A stretch of 64,000 nucleotides of DNA from Pseudoxanthomonas mexicana (GCF_010093385.1 NZ_PDWV01000005.1:1-64000); one strand, 5' to 3'. Positions 26,623-35,854 are shown, counted from the first letter of the stretch. Numbers and translations are program-made. The notes: generated from the sequence alone by a model not told the origin.

Positions 26623-28353
26623 TCAATGGCGGCCGATGCGGGCCTGCAGCAGCGTGCGCAGTTCGTACTTGTCGGCTTCGTCCAGCCCGATATTGCGTTG
26701 CTTGGCCTGCAGTTCGTCAAGACGCTGCTGCAGCATCTGCTTCTCCAGCTGAACCGCGGCATCCAGGACCTCCTGCCGCCAGCCGTCCTCGTCGCCGGGC
26801 AGGCCCTGCATCGCCAGCTTCTGCAGCGCGGCGGCCTCGTCGCGTTCGGCGAAATGTTCCAGCAGCGCACCGGTGGTGATGTCGGGGCGCGCATGGACCA
26901 GGGCCAGCAGCTCCAGCAGCAGCTCCATGCCCGGCAATCGAAGGCCCGAGAAACCATGCGTCGATTCGATCGCCAGGGCCAGCGCGGGCTTGTGCAGCAG
27001 TCGCACGATGATGTGGCGGACCAGGCTGGGCTTCTGGCCCGGCTTGGCAGCGGATGCGCGCCGTGCCGGTGCCGGCGCGGGTGACGGCGTCGCGGTGCCC
27101 GCACCCACGCCCGTCACCACCGTCAGCTGCTGGCGCATCAGGTCGCCGAAGGCGCCATCGGGAATCTGTGCCAACAAGGGGCGTGCGCGCTCCGCAAGAC
27201 GCGCCTTGCCGTCCAGCGTGGACAGCCTGATGTCCTTGCCCAGTTCCTGGAAGAAGAACTCCGACAGCGGCATCGCCTGCTGCAGGCGCGCGTCGAAGCC
27301 CGCCGCGCCTTCCTGTCGCACGATGGTGTCGGGATCCTCGCCATCGGGCAGGAACAGGAAGAAGGCCTGCCGCCCATCTTTCATGCGCGGCAGTACCGAT
27401 TCCAGTGCGCGCCACGCCGCGCGCTGGCCCGCGGCGTCGCCGTCGAAGCAGAAATACACGTCGGGCGCGTTGCGGAACAGCAGTTCGGCGTGTTCCGGCG
27501 TGGTCGCCGTGCCCAGCGTGGCGACGGCCTCCTTCACGCCGAACTGGAACAGCGAGACCACGTCCATGTAGCCCTCGACCACCACCAGCCGCGCGATCTT
27601 CTGGTTGGCCTGCTTCACCTGCCACAGGCCGTACAACTCGCGCCCCTTGTGGAACAGCGCGGTCTCCGGCGAATTGAGGTACTTGGGGCCATCATCCTTC
27701 TGCAGCACGCGGCCGCCGAAGGCGATCACGCGTCCGCGCCGGTCATGGATGGGAAACATCACCCGGTCACGGAACTTGTCGTAGACGTGGCCGCGGTCGT
27801 TCTTCGAGAACAGGCCGGCGCGGTCGAGCAGCTTCATCCGCCGCTCGTCGGTGCCCAGCGCGTCCTTCAGTGCGGAATAGCCATCGGGCGCGTAGCCGAT
27901 CATGAACTGCGTGCGGATCGCCGCATCCACGCCGCGGCCATCGAGGTAGGCCTTGGCCTTCTCGCTGCCCTCCAGGTTGCGCTGGAAGAAGCGCGCAGCG
28001 GCTTCCAGGGCGTTGAACAGGTCGCGGGTATCGTTGTTTTCGTTGCGCTGCTGCGTCTCGCGCGGCACTTCCATGCCGTTGCGGCGGGCCAGTTCTTCCA
28101 CCGCATCGAGGAATTCGAGGCGGTCGTAGTTCATCAGGAACGATAGCGCGGTGCCGTGCGCGCCGCAGCCGAAGCAGTGGTAGAACTGCTTGGTCGGCGA
28201 CACCGTGAACGAGGGCGAGCGCTCGTCGTGGAACGGGCAGCAGGCCGAGTATTCCTTGCCCTGCCGCTTCAGCGGCACGCGCGCGCCCACCACCTCGACG
28301 ATATCCGTCCGGGCGAGCAGTTCGTCGATGAAGGCGTCGGGGATGCGGGCCAT
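26623..28353 (-). CDS. dnaG: DNA primase
   Basis: A 576-residue enzyme that makes RNA primers at replication forks. The N-terminal zinc-binding domain has ligands C39, H42, C60 and C63 (CPFH and HCFGCG). The RNA polymerase/TOPRIM core follows, with E in VVVEGYMDV and the DGD motif in YFCFDGDAAGQRA. A Pro/Ala linker at about 430-445 leads to the C-terminal helicase-binding domain ending near LRTLLQARIG. An in-frame ATG three codons upstream (28362) is an alternative start. The rpsU-yqeY-dnaG order of the macromolecular synthesis region is kept, but with other genes between. Confidence 0.97.
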   Translation of the reverse strand: MARIPDAFIDELLARTDIVEVVGARVPLKRQGKEYSACCPFHDERSPSFTVSPTKQFYHCFGCGAHGTALSFLMNYDRLEFLDAVEELARRNGMEVPRETQQRNENNDTRDLFNALEAAARFFQRNLEGSEKAKAYLDGRGVDAAIRTQFMIGYAPDGYSALKDALGTDERRMKLLDRAGLFSKNDRGHVYDKFRDRVMFPIHDRRGRVIAFGGRVLQKDDGPKYLNSPETALFHKGRELYGLWQVKQANQKIARLVVVEGYMDVVSLFQFGVKEAVATLGTATTPEHAELLFRNAPDVYFCFDGDAAGQRAAWRALESVLPRMKDGRQAFFLFLPDGEDPDTIVRQEGAAGFDARLQQAMPLSEFFFQELGKDIRLSTLDGKARLAERARPLLAQIPDGAFGDLMRQQLTVVTGVGAGTATPSPAPAPARRASAAKPGQKPSLVRHIIVRLLHKPALALAIESTHGFSGLRLPGMELLLELLALVHARPDITTGALLEHFAERDEAAALQKLAMQGLPGDEDGWRQEVLDAAVQLEKQMLQQRLDELQAKQRNIGLDEADKYELRTLLQARIGRH

Positions 28354-28400
28354 GGGCCACATAGGATGCCATGCCCGGCCGGGCCGCCGGGGTCGCGCGC

Positions 28401-28406
28401 TACCAT
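28401..28406 (+). promoter_or_regulatory. Candidate -10 element for leaderless dld transcript
   Basis: TACCAT ends six bases before the dld ATG at 28413, the same spacing as the TATAAT in front of the DUF1820 gene. No ribosome binding site or -35 match is visible. Only weak evidence. Confidence 0.3.
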
Positions 28407-28412
28407 GCGGTC

Positions 28413-30113
28413 ATGCCTGCGACGATGCCCTCCGATGAAGCCCTGTTGGTCCAGCTGCGCGAGGCCGTGGGCGCGGCGCACGTCCTGACGGGTACGCGGG
28501 CGACGCGCCGCTACCGCAAGGGCTACCGTTTCGGCGACGGCCCGGTGCTGGCCGTGGTCCGCCCCGGCACGCTGCTGGCCTTGTGGCGCGTGCTGGAGGC
28601 CACGGTGCAGGCCGGGCGCATCGTGCTGATGCAGGCGGCGAACACCGGGCTCACCGGGGGTTCCACGCCGGATGGCGACGACTACGACCGCGGCATCGTA
28701 CTGGTCAGCACCCAGCGGCTGGCCGGCGTGCAGGTGATCGAAGACGGCCGCCAGGTGGTCTGCCTGCCGGGCGCGACGCTGGACGTGCTGGAAAAGACGC
28801 TCGCACCGCTGGGACGCGAACCGCATTCCGTCATCGGCTCCTCCTGCATCGGCGCTTCCGTCCTCGGCGGCGTGTGCAACAACTCGGGGGGCGCACTGGT
28901 GCGGCGTGGCCCGGCCTACACCGAGCTGGCGCTGTACGCGCAGGTGGACGACGACGGCGTGCTGCGGCTGGTCAATCATCTCGGCATCGCCCTGGGCGAC
29001 ACGCCGGAGGAGATCCTGACGCGGCTGCAGGCGGGCGACTACACGGCCACGGACATCGCCCGCGATGCCGACCGCGCGGCCTCCGACCGCGGCTACGCGG
29101 CCCACGTACGCCAGGTCGATGCGCCGACGCCGGCGCGCTACAACGCCGATCCGTCGCGCCTGCACGAGGCGTCGGGATGCGCGGGGCGACTGGCCGTGTT
29201 CGCGGTACGGCTGGATACGTTCGAGAAGGACGAAGCCGCCGTGTTCTACATCGGCAGCAACGATCCGGACGACCTGACGGCCGTACGACGCCACCTGCTG
29301 ACCGCCTTCGAGCGGCTGCCGATCTCCGGCGAATACCTGCATCGCGACGCCTTCGATATCGGCGACCGCTACGGCAAGGACACCTTCCTGTTGATCGACC
29401 GCTTCGGCACCGACCGGGTGCCGGCGGCATTCGCCCTGAAGAGCCGCATCGACGGCTGGTGCGAGCGGTGGGGCCTGCGCGGCCTGACCGACCGCGTGCT
29501 GCAGGCGGTGTCCGGGTGGTTGCCCGACCACCTGCCGCCACGTCTGCGTGATTTCCGCGTGCGCTACGAACACCACCTGCTGCTCAAGGTGTCGGCACAG
29601 GACGCAGGTGCCACGCGCGATTTCCTCGACCGCTTCTTCGCCGGCCGCGAAGGGGCATTCTTCGCCTGCGATGCCGACGAGGGCCGCAAGGCGTTCCTGC
29701 ACCGGTTCGCCGTCGCCGGCGCCGCCGTGCGGTATCGTGAAGTGCATCGCGACACCGTGGAGGACATCGTCGCGCTGGATGTCGCCCTGCGCCGCGACGA
29801 CCGCGACTGGGTGGAGACGCTGCCCCCCGCGCTGGCGGACACCATGGTCGCGCGTCTCTATTACGGGCCCTTCTTCTGCCACGTCTTCCACCAGGACTAC
29901 ATCGTGCGCCGGGGAACGGATCCGCTTGCGGTGGAGCAGGCGCTCTGGAAGCTGCTGGATGCGCGTGGCGCCGAGTATCCGGCCGAACACAATGTGGGCC
30001 ACCTCTACCACGCCAAGCCGCAGCTGGCCGCGTTCTACCGCGGGCTGGATCCCACCAACACGTTCAATCCCGGCATCGGCAAGACCAGCAAGCGGACTGA
30101 TTGGAAGGAGTGA
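28413..30113 (+). CDS. dld: Quinone-dependent D-lactate dehydrogenase
   Basis: A 566-residue FAD enzyme of the inner membrane face that oxidises D-lactate to pyruvate and reduces quinone. It closely follows E. coli Dld in length and sequence: TGTRATRRYRKGYRFG, MQAANTGLTGGSTP, the FAD-binding GREPHSVIGSSCIGASVLGG, SGCAGRLAVFAVRLDTF and a C-terminal EHNVGHLYHAKP and NPGIGKTSKR. The ATG at 28413 aligns with the family start; 14 further residues upstream look non-coding. It diverges from dnaG. Confidence 0.95.
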   Translation: MPATMPSDEALLVQLREAVGAAHVLTGTRATRRYRKGYRFGDGPVLAVVRPGTLLALWRVLEATVQAGRIVLMQAANTGLTGGSTPDGDDYDRGIVLVSTQRLAGVQVIEDGRQVVCLPGATLDVLEKTLAPLGREPHSVIGSSCIGASVLGGVCNNSGGALVRRGPAYTELALYAQVDDDGVLRLVNHLGIALGDTPEEILTRLQAGDYTATDIARDADRAASDRGYAAHVRQVDAPTPARYNADPSRLHEASGCAGRLAVFAVRLDTFEKDEAAVFYIGSNDPDDLTAVRRHLLTAFERLPISGEYLHRDAFDIGDRYGKDTFLLIDRFGTDRVPAAFALKSRIDGWCERWGLRGLTDRVLQAVSGWLPDHLPPRLRDFRVRYEHHLLLKVSAQDAGATRDFLDRFFAGREGAFFACDADEGRKAFLHRFAVAGAAVRYREVHRDTVEDIVALDVALRRDDRDWVETLPPALADTMVARLYYGPFFCHVFHQDYIVRRGTDPLAVEQALWKLLDARGAEYPAEHNVGHLYHAKPQLAAFYRGLDPTNTFNPGIGKTSKRTDWKE

Positions 30114-30122
30114 GTGGAGAGG

Positions 30123-30163
30123 AGTGAGGAGTGAGTAAAAGCTGCTTTCTCGCACTCCTCACT
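30123..30163. terminator. Hairpin at the convergent ends of dld and yihY
   Basis: agtgaggagtg (30123-30133) pairs perfectly with cactcctcact (30153-30163) across a 19-base loop. The right arm contains the yihY stop codon. The left arm includes the gtgaggagtgagt word also found at 3924, so this is both a dispersed repeat and a plausible terminator. No long T-run follows. Confidence 0.5.
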
Positions 30164-31040
30164 CATCCCGACTCACTTCTCGAACTCTGCGCTCGTCGAT
30201 CACCGCCGTGATCAGCGCCCCGGCGAAGAACACCACGCTGGCGTAATAGATCCACACCAGCATCAGCACCAGCGCGCCCATCGATCCGTACGCGCTGCCG
30301 GGTGCCGCTTCGGCCAGGTAGAGGCCGATCAGGTAGCGCCCGCCTGCGAACAGCAGCGCCGTGATGACGCCGCCCAGGAACGCCTGCTTCCACGCCACGC
30401 GCCGGTCCGGCAGGTAGTGGTAGAAGAAGGCGAAGGCGAGCGCGTACAGCATCAGGGTACTGGTGTAGCCCAGCACGGGCAGCAGCGACGGCAGCCGTGC
30501 GAAGGCCACCTGCAGCGCCGTGGTGGCGATCATCGACACGATCAACAGGAAGCCGATGGCCAATACCACGCCCAGCGAGAACACCCGCTTCTTCAGCCAC
30601 GCCACCAGGCCATTCAGACGCTGCGCGTCGGTGCGGAAGATCAGATTCAGCGCACCCTGCAACTGGGCGAAGACCACGGTCGCGCCGACCAGTAGCAGCG
30701 CGGTGCTCCACAGCCCCGCCAGCGAGCCCAGGTCGGGACGGGCGTCGGCGTTGCGGATCACGGTGGTGGCCACGGCGGCGGCATCGGAGCCGGCAAGCTG
30801 GCCAATCTGGTCCAGCAGCGACTGCTGTGCGGGCGGGTACAGCGAGGCCGTCAGCCACAGCAGCAGGATCAGCAGCGGCGCCAGCGACAGCAGCGCATAG
30901 AACGACAGCGATGCGGCCTGCGTCATCAGGTCGGTCTCGATGAAGCGGCGCATCAATGCCGCGGGCAGGCTGCGCTCGGCGCGCGCCCCCAGCCGCTGCA
31001 GGTGTTGCCGGATGGCGGGAAGGCGGACAGGCGTGTGCAT
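30159..31040 (-). CDS. YihY/virulence factor BrkB family membrane protein
   Basis: A 293-residue inner membrane protein with about six helices. The family hallmarks are the N-terminal FIETDLMTQAASLSFYALLSLAPLLILLLW stretch (key part TQAASLSFYALLSLAP) and the C-terminal ALVLMLVWIYYASVVFFAGALITAV (key part WIYYASVVFFAG). The old label RNase BN is wrong for this family; its function is unknown, with export or membrane-integrity roles proposed. The chain ends in a short basic tail. Confidence 0.88.
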   Translation of the reverse strand: MHTPVRLPAIRQHLQRLGARAERSLPAALMRRFIETDLMTQAASLSFYALLSLAPLLILLLWLTASLYPPAQQSLLDQIGQLAGSDAAAVATTVIRNADARPDLGSLAGLWSTALLLVGATVVFAQLQGALNLIFRTDAQRLNGLVAWLKKRVFSLGVVLAIGFLLIVSMIATTALQVAFARLPSLLPVLGYTSTLMLYALAFAFFYHYLPDRRVAWKQAFLGGVITALLFAGGRYLIGLYLAEAAPGSAYGSMGALVLMLVWIYYASVVFFAGALITAVIDERRVREVSRDE

Positions 31041-31098
31041 GGGCCGAGGGTGGCCCGCCGCGTGTCAGCGCTTCGTTAGCGCGGCGTCGTCGGGACGT

Positions 31099-31593
31099 TC
31101 ACGTGGACGCGTCGGCCAGCGCGCGCAGTGCCTCGCCGCTGACGCGCTGCACGGTCCATTCGTCCATGCCGGTGGCACCCAGGCGGCGATAGAAATCGAT
31201 CGCGGGCGTGTTCCAGTCCAGCACCGACCATTCGAAGCGGCCGCATCCGCGTTCCACCGCCAGGCGCGCCAGATGCACCATCAGCCGCTTGCCCAGCCCC
31301 AGGCCGCGATAGCGGGGATAGACGAAGAGGTCTTCCAGATACAGCCCCGGCTGTCCGAGGAAGGTCGAGAAACTGTGGAAGAACAGGGCGAAACCGGCCG
31401 GCGTGCCGTCGGCCTCGGCGATGACGACTTCGGCCGCAGGCCGCTCCCCGAACAGGTGCTGTTCCAGCAGGGCGGGCGTGGCAACGGCCTCGTGGGCGAG
31501 TTTTTCGTACTCGGCCAGGCCGCGGATGAAATCGAGGATCTGCGGGATGTCGGCGCGGGTGGCCGGGCGCAGGGTGATGGTGGGGGTCTCCAT
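31099..31593 (-). CDS. GNAT family N-acetyltransferase
   Basis: A 164-residue acetyl-CoA-dependent acetyltransferase. Seen are the N-terminal beta-alpha unit ITLRPATRADIPQILDFIRGLAEYE, the LEDLFVYPRYRGLGLGKRLM acetyl-CoA loop (R/Q-x-x-G-x-G), and WSVLDWNTPAIDFYRRLGA near the end. This arrangement is closest to the diamine (spermidine/spermine) acetyltransferase-like subgroup, but the acceptor cannot be stated. It lies 42 bp downstream of yqeY on the same strand. Confidence 0.85.
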   Translation of the reverse strand: METPTITLRPATRADIPQILDFIRGLAEYEKLAHEAVATPALLEQHLFGERPAAEVVIAEADGTPAGFALFFHSFSTFLGQPGLYLEDLFVYPRYRGLGLGKRLMVHLARLAVERGCGRFEWSVLDWNTPAIDFYRRLGATGMDEWTVQRVSGEALRALADAST

Positions 31594-31635
31594 GGCGTCA
31601 GGATGCCATGGAGACGTCCCCCGAGCGGCTTGGGC

Positions 31636-32082
31636 TCAGCCCGCCAGCTTCTTCTTGATCAGCGCGGACACCAGGCCCATGTCGGCCTGGCCGGCCAGGC
31701 GCGGCTTCAGCACGCCCATCAGCTTGCCCATGTCGGCCGGGCCGGACGCGCCGGTCTCGCCGATGGCGGCCTCGATGGCGGCCAGGATCCCGGCCTCGCC
31801 CAGCTTGGCTGGCAGGTAGGCGTCGATCCCCGCGATCTCGGCGCGCTCGACGGCGGCCAGGTCCTCGCGGTGGGCGGCTTCGTACTGGCTGACCGAATCC
31901 TTGCGCTGCTTGACCATCTTCTCCAGCACGGCCAGCACGGCGGCATCGTCCAGTTCCACGCGCTCGTCGACTTCCTTCTGCTTGATGGCGGCGTTGATCA
32001 GGCGGATGACGCCCAGGCGATCCTTCTCGCCGGCCTTCATCGCGGCCTTCATGTCATCGGTGAGCTGCTGTTTCAGGGACAT
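31636..32082 (-). CDS. GatB/YqeY domain protein
   Basis: A 148-residue cytoplasmic protein of the YqeY family, related to the tail domain of the GatB amidotransferase subunit. It has the usual start [20 protein letters not shown], the [16 protein letters not shown] segment, and the C-terminal [21 protein letters not shown] motif. GGAG lies seven bases before the ATG. It always follows rpsU in this group of bacteria. In this sequence the rpsU frame has no stop and runs into this gene in frame, so a 253-residue fusion is formally encoded. Confidence 0.9.
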   Translation of the reverse strand: MSLKQQLTDDMKAAMKAGEKDRLGVIRLINAAIKQKEVDERVELDDAAVLAVLEKMVKQRKDSVSQYEAAHREDLAAVERAEIAGIDAYLPAKLGEAGILAAIEAAIGETGASGPADMGKLMGVLKPRLAGQADMGLVSALIKKKLAG

Positions 32083-32129
32083 GGGTGACTCCTGCGGAGG
32101 GTGGGGCGGCGCCCGCGGGCGCCAAAAAC

Positions 32130-32163
32130 ACAAAAAGCCGGCGACGCTTGCGCGTGCCGGCTT
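32130..32163 (-). terminator. Intrinsic terminator after rpsU, translated in this sequence
   Basis: On the minus strand an aagccggc/gccggctt stem with an inner acgc/gcgt extension is followed by a T-rich tract (TTTTTGTGTTTTTGG). It normally ends rpsU transcription or attenuates yqeY. Here it lies inside the open frame because rpsU lacks its stop. Confidence 0.8.
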
Positions 32164-32184
32164 CTCGCGAAGCGACGCGGCCCA

Positions 32185-32397
32185 GTACAGGCGCTGGCGC
32201 TTGGTGACGGCGCGCGAGCTGCGGCGCAGCTGGCGCTTCACCGCGGCGGCGGCCTTGCGCTTGCGCTCCTGGGTCGGCTTCTCGTAGAACTCGCGCTTGC
32301 GGGTTTCGGCCAGGACGCCGGCCTTTTCGCAGGTGCGCTTGAAGCGACGCAGCGCAAACTCAAACGGCTCGTTTTCGCGGACTTTGACGCTGGGCAT
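32185..32397 (-). CDS. rpsU: Small ribosomal subunit protein bS21, without its stop codon
   Basis: The 71 codons from 32397 encode a complete S21: [20 protein letters not shown] at the start, [15 protein letters not shown] in the middle and the canonical end RQRLY. S21 helps the 30S subunit bind mRNA during initiation. The codon after the final Tyr (32182-32184) is TGG instead of a stop, and the frame remains open for 34 more codons through the terminator hairpin and then into yqeY, ending at 31636. One base (TGA or TAG to TGG) would explain it. The end given here is the family end, not a stop codon. A strong promoter precedes it. Confidence 0.88.
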
Positions 32398-32445
32398 ACG
32401 TAATCTCGGTGAAGTAAAGGCCCGGGCAGACCGGGTGAGCCGCGT

Positions 32446-32473
32446 ATTATAGCGGCTGACTCCGGCGCTGCAA
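32446..32473 (-). promoter_or_regulatory. Sigma-70 promoter of rpsU
   Basis: On the minus strand TTGCAG (32473-32468) and a perfect TATAAT (32451-32446) are separated by 16 bp, about 50 bases upstream of the rpsU ATG. It is the best consensus promoter in the window, fitting a ribosomal protein gene. Confidence 0.8.
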
Positions 32474-32519
32474 CCCACCCCGGCTTGTCCCTGTCCCCCA
32501 GGAGCCCCAGATCCCCGTC

Positions 32520-33557
32520 ATGAAAGTCCTCGGCATCGAAACCAGCTGCGACGAAACCGGCGTGGCCGTCTACGACACCGGCCGGTCCGGCGCGGCCGGC
32601 CTGCGGGCCCACGCGGTGTACAGCCAGATCGCCCTGCACGCCGAATACGGCGGTGTGGTGCCGGAACTGGCCAGCCGCGACCACGTGCGCAAGCTGCTGC
32701 CGCTGATCCGGCAGACCCTGGCCGAGGCCGGCCTGGAAACCCGGGACCTGGACGGCGTGGCCTACACGGCCGGTCCGGGCCTAGTCGGCGCCCTGCTGGT
32801 CGGGGCCGGCGTGGCCCGGTCGCTGGCCTGGGCGCTGGACGTGCCCGCCGTGGCCGTCCATCACATGGAAGGCCACCTGCTGGCCCCGCTGATGGAGGAC
32901 GATCCGCCGGAAGCACCGTTCGTGGCGCTGCTGGTCTCCGGTGGACACACCCAGTTGGTGGCCGTGGATGCGATCGGCCGCTACCGCCTGCTGGGCGAGA
33001 CGCTGGACGACGCCGCCGGCGAAGCGTTCGACAAGACCGCCAAGATGATGGGCCTGCCGTACCCCGGTGGTCCGCAGCTGGCTGCGCTGGCCGAACAGGG
33101 GACGCCGGGCCGGTTCAGGTTCGCCCGGCCGATGACCGACCGCCCCGGGCTGGACTTCAGCTTCTCCGGCCTGAAGACGCAGGTGCTGCTGGCGTGGCGC
33201 GACAGCGACCAGTCGGAACAGACCAAGGCCGACATCGCGCGCGGCTTCGAAGATGCGGTGGTCGACACGCTGGCGATCAAGTGCGAACGCGCGCTGGACG
33301 AAGCCGGCAGCGACGTCATCGTCATCGCCGGGGGCGTGGGCGCCAACAAGCGCCTGCGCGCGAAACTGCAGGACATGGCGCTCAGGCGCGGCGGCCGCGC
33401 CTGCTTCCCGCGTCCGTCGCTGTGCACCGACAACGGCGCGATGATCGCGTTCGCCGGCGCACTGAGGCTGGAGGCGGGCCAGCACGAGACGGCCGAAGTG
33501 AAGGTCACGCCGCGCTGGGACATGGCCACGCTGGCGACCGTGGCCGCAGCGGGCTGA
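32520..33557 (+). CDS. tsaD: tRNA N6-adenosine threonylcarbamoyltransferase
   Basis: A 345-residue Kae1/Qri7-family enzyme that transfers threonylcarbamoyl to A37 of tRNAs reading ANN codons, working with TsaB and TsaE. It begins with the ASKHA signature [19 protein letters not shown]. The metal ligands are H115 and H119 in [12 protein letters not shown], and the later [16 protein letters not shown] and GVGANKRLR motifs are present, as is the C-terminal CTDNGAMIA. It diverges from rpsU, as in many gammaproteobacteria. Confidence 0.97.
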   Translation: MKVLGIETSCDETGVAVYDTGRSGAAGLRAHAVYSQIALHAEYGGVVPELASRDHVRKLLPLIRQTLAEAGLETRDLDGVAYTAGPGLVGALLVGAGVARSLAWALDVPAVAVHHMEGHLLAPLMEDDPPEAPFVALLVSGGHTQLVAVDAIGRYRLLGETLDDAAGEAFDKTAKMMGLPYPGGPQLAALAEQGTPGRFRFARPMTDRPGLDFSFSGLKTQVLLAWRDSDQSEQTKADIARGFEDAVVDTLAIKCERALDEAGSDVIVIAGGVGANKRLRAKLQDMALRRGGRACFPRPSLCTDNGAMIAFAGALRLEAGQHETAEVKVTPRWDMATLATVAAAG

Positions 33558-33689
33558 GGGGAACGGGCGCGGCGAATTCCGTTCAGGTTCAAGGCGGTGC
33601 GGCTAGGCTTTCCCGCTCCGCCAACCGGTGCGCCCGCCTGCGCAATGCAGATGCCAGTGCGCGCATGAACCACCTCAAGGGGTAACGGA

Positions 33690-34951
33690 ATGACCGAGCA
33701 GCTGGATGCCCTGCGCGCAAGCCTTGCGCCGTATTCATGGGCGTATACCGTCGTCGTCGCCTGCGCACTGGTACTGCTGGCGTGGCTGGCCAACTGGATC
33801 ACCAAGCGCGTGCTGCTGCGCGGCCTGCGCCGGCTGCTGGCCACGCTGCCGCTGGGCCAGGGCGACCACCAGGTCCGCCTGCGGGGGATCCCGCGCCTGG
33901 CCAACGTGGTGCCCGCGGTGGTGCTGGCCGCCGGCGTCGCCTTCGTGCCGGACCTCCCGGCGCTGCTGGTGACGGTCGTCCGCAACGTCTGCTTCGCCTT
34001 CATCATCCTCACGGTCGCGCTGGCCGTCGCGGCGGCGCTGGACCTGGCCAACGAGGTCTACCAGCGGCGGCCCGATGCAGCCGACAAGCCGATCAAGGGC
34101 TACCTGCAGCTGCTGAAGATCGTCGTGTTCGTGGTCACGGCGGTGCTGATGGTCGCGGCGCTGATCGACCGCTCGCCGGTGATTCTGCTGTCGGGCCTGG
34201 GCGCGATGATGGCGGTGCTGATCCTGGTGTTCCAAGACACGCTGCTGTCGCTGGTGGCCAGCGTGACGCTCAGTTCCAACGACATGGTGCGGGTGGGCGA
34301 CTGGATCGAGATGCCCAGCCAGAACGCCGACGGCGACGTCATCGACATCGCCCTGCACACGGTGAAGGTGCAGAACTGGGACAAGACCATCACCACCATC
34401 CCCACCAAGAAGCTGATCAGCGACTCGTTCAAGAACTGGCGCGGCATGAGCGAGTCCGGCGGGCGCCGGATCAAGCGCGCGTTGCACCTGGACCAGAACA
34501 GTGTGCGTTTCCTGGACGAAGACGGGCAGACGCGGCTGCGCCGCTTCCGCCTGCTGGCCGACTACCTGCAGCGCAAGGATTGCGAACTGGACGCCTGGAA
34601 CGCACGCCTGGCCGAGCAGGGACGCGAGCGCGTCAACCAGCGCCGCATCACCAACCTCGGCACCTTCCGTGCCTACGTCGAGGCCTACCTGCGCGCGCAT
34701 CCGACATCCACGACGGCATGACGCTGCTGGTGCGCCAGTTGCCGCCGGGCCCGACCGGCCTGCCGCTGGAGGTCTACTGCTTCACCCGCACCGTGGCATG
34801 GGGGCCGTACGAGGGCATCCAGTCGGACATCTTCGACCATCTGCTGGCGATCCTGCCGGAGTTCGGGCTGCTGGTGTTCCAGCAGCCGGGTGGGGCCGAC
34901 GTGCGCCGGCTGCACGGTGTGCCAGGTGCGGCCGTGGCGGCCATGGGCTGA
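33690..34951 (+). pseudogene. YbdG-type mechanosensitive channel gene with a 3' frameshift
   Basis: The first frame (33690-34721, 343 residues) holds membrane helices and the MscS core ([31 protein letters not shown] in part, then [22 protein letters not shown]). It ends abruptly at HPTSTTA. The expected continuation lies one frame over from 34703: [27 protein letters not shown] and [25 protein letters not shown], ending at 34951, which is the normal YbdG-like C-terminus. One C missing at 34701-34702 (cat-cc-gac instead of cat-ccc-gac) explains it. Channels of this type protect against osmotic downshock. Either a sequence error or a recent mutation. Confidence 0.85.
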
Positions 34952-35004
34952 GCGCGCCCATCGATTGCGCGTACCATTCCCGCACCCGGATCCAGAGCCC
35001 CCCC

Positions 35005-35364
35005 ATGGACATCGTTTTCATCGAAGACCTGCGCATCGAGACCGTCATCGGCATCTACGACTGGGAGCGCGGCATCCGCCAGACCGTGGCGCTGGACGTG
35101 GAGATGGCGTTCGACAACCGCGTGCCGGCGGCGAGCGACGACATCGCGCACACGCTGGACTACAAGGCCGTGTCCAAGCGGCTGATCTCCTTCGTGGAGG
35201 GGGCGAACTTCGGCCTGGTCGAGACACTGGCGGAGCGGTGCGCAGCGATCATCCGCGACGAATTCGGCGTGGCCTGGGTGCGGTTGAAGCTCAGCAAGCC
35301 CGGCGCGGTCACCGGCGCCCGCAACGTGGGCGTGCTGATCGAACGCGGCGAACGTCCGGCCTGA
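35005..35364 (+). CDS. folB: Dihydroneopterin aldolase
   Basis: A 119-residue folate-pathway enzyme that splits dihydroneopterin to 6-hydroxymethyl-dihydropterin. It carries MDIVFIEDLRIETVIGIYDWER at the N-terminus (pterin-binding region), DYKAVSKRL, LVETLAERCAAII with the conserved Glu, and the catalytic Lys region LKLSKPGAVTGARNVGV. The start at 35005 gives the normal length. folK follows after 4 bp, so they form an operon for consecutive steps. Confidence 0.95.
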   Translation: MDIVFIEDLRIETVIGIYDWERGIRQTVALDVEMAFDNRVPAASDDIAHTLDYKAVSKRLISFVEGANFGLVETLAERCAAIIRDEFGVAWVRLKLSKPGAVTGARNVGVLIERGERPA

Positions 35365-35368
35365 CGCC

Positions 35369-35854
35369 ATGGGAATGGCCTATCTCAGCCTGGGCAGCAA
35401 CGTCGAGCCCGAACGCCACCTGCGCGCCGCCGTCGCCGCCCTGCGCGCGCGGTTCGGCGAGGTGCTGCTGTCGCCGGTCTACCGCACGCGGTCGGTCGGT
35501 TTCGACGGCACCGACTTCCTCAATGCCGCCGCCGTGATCGACAGCGACCTCGACCCCTTCGCGCTCAACGACTGGCTGCATGCGCTGGAAGATGCGCATG
35601 GCCGGGATCGCAGCGGGCCGCGCTTCTCCGACCGCACGCTCGACATCGACATCGTGCTTTATGACGACCTGGTGCTGCAGGGGCCGGGCAACCTGCGGCT
35701 GCCCCGCGATGAGTTGAAGCACGCGTTCGTGCTGCTGCCGCTGGTGGACATCGCGCCGGAGGCGGTCGAGCCGCGCAGTGGACGCACGCTGGCGGCGCTG
35801 TGGCGCGAACATTCTGACCACGCCACGCCTCCCCAAGCGGTGCCATTCCCGTAG
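35369..35854 (+). CDS. folK: 2-amino-4-hydroxy-6-hydroxymethyldihydropteridine pyrophosphokinase
   Basis: A 161-residue HPPK enzyme that transfers pyrophosphate from ATP to 6-hydroxymethyl-dihydropterin, the step after FolB. Motifs present are YLSLGSNVEPERHLR, SPVYRTRSVGFDGTDFLNAA and the HPPK signature RDRSGPRFSDRTLDIDIVLYDD with its magnesium-binding Asp pair. The stop codon lies inside the first arm of an inverted repeat. A second ATG two codons in is possible as start. Confidence 0.95.
   Translation: MGMAYLSLGSNVEPERHLRAAVAALRARFGEVLLSPVYRTRSVGFDGTDFLNAAAVIDSDLDPFALNDWLHALEDAHGRDRSGPRFSDRTLDIDIVLYDDLVLQGPGNLRLPRDELKHAFVLLPLVDIAPEAVEPRSGRTLAALWREHSDHATPPQAVPFP

Noticed and set aside
34718-34951. 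Separate 77-residue gene starting at the ATG that overlaps the channel stop
   Set aside because: The sequence upstream of that ATG (DIHDG) already continues the channel family in the same frame, so a frameshift in one gene explains it better.
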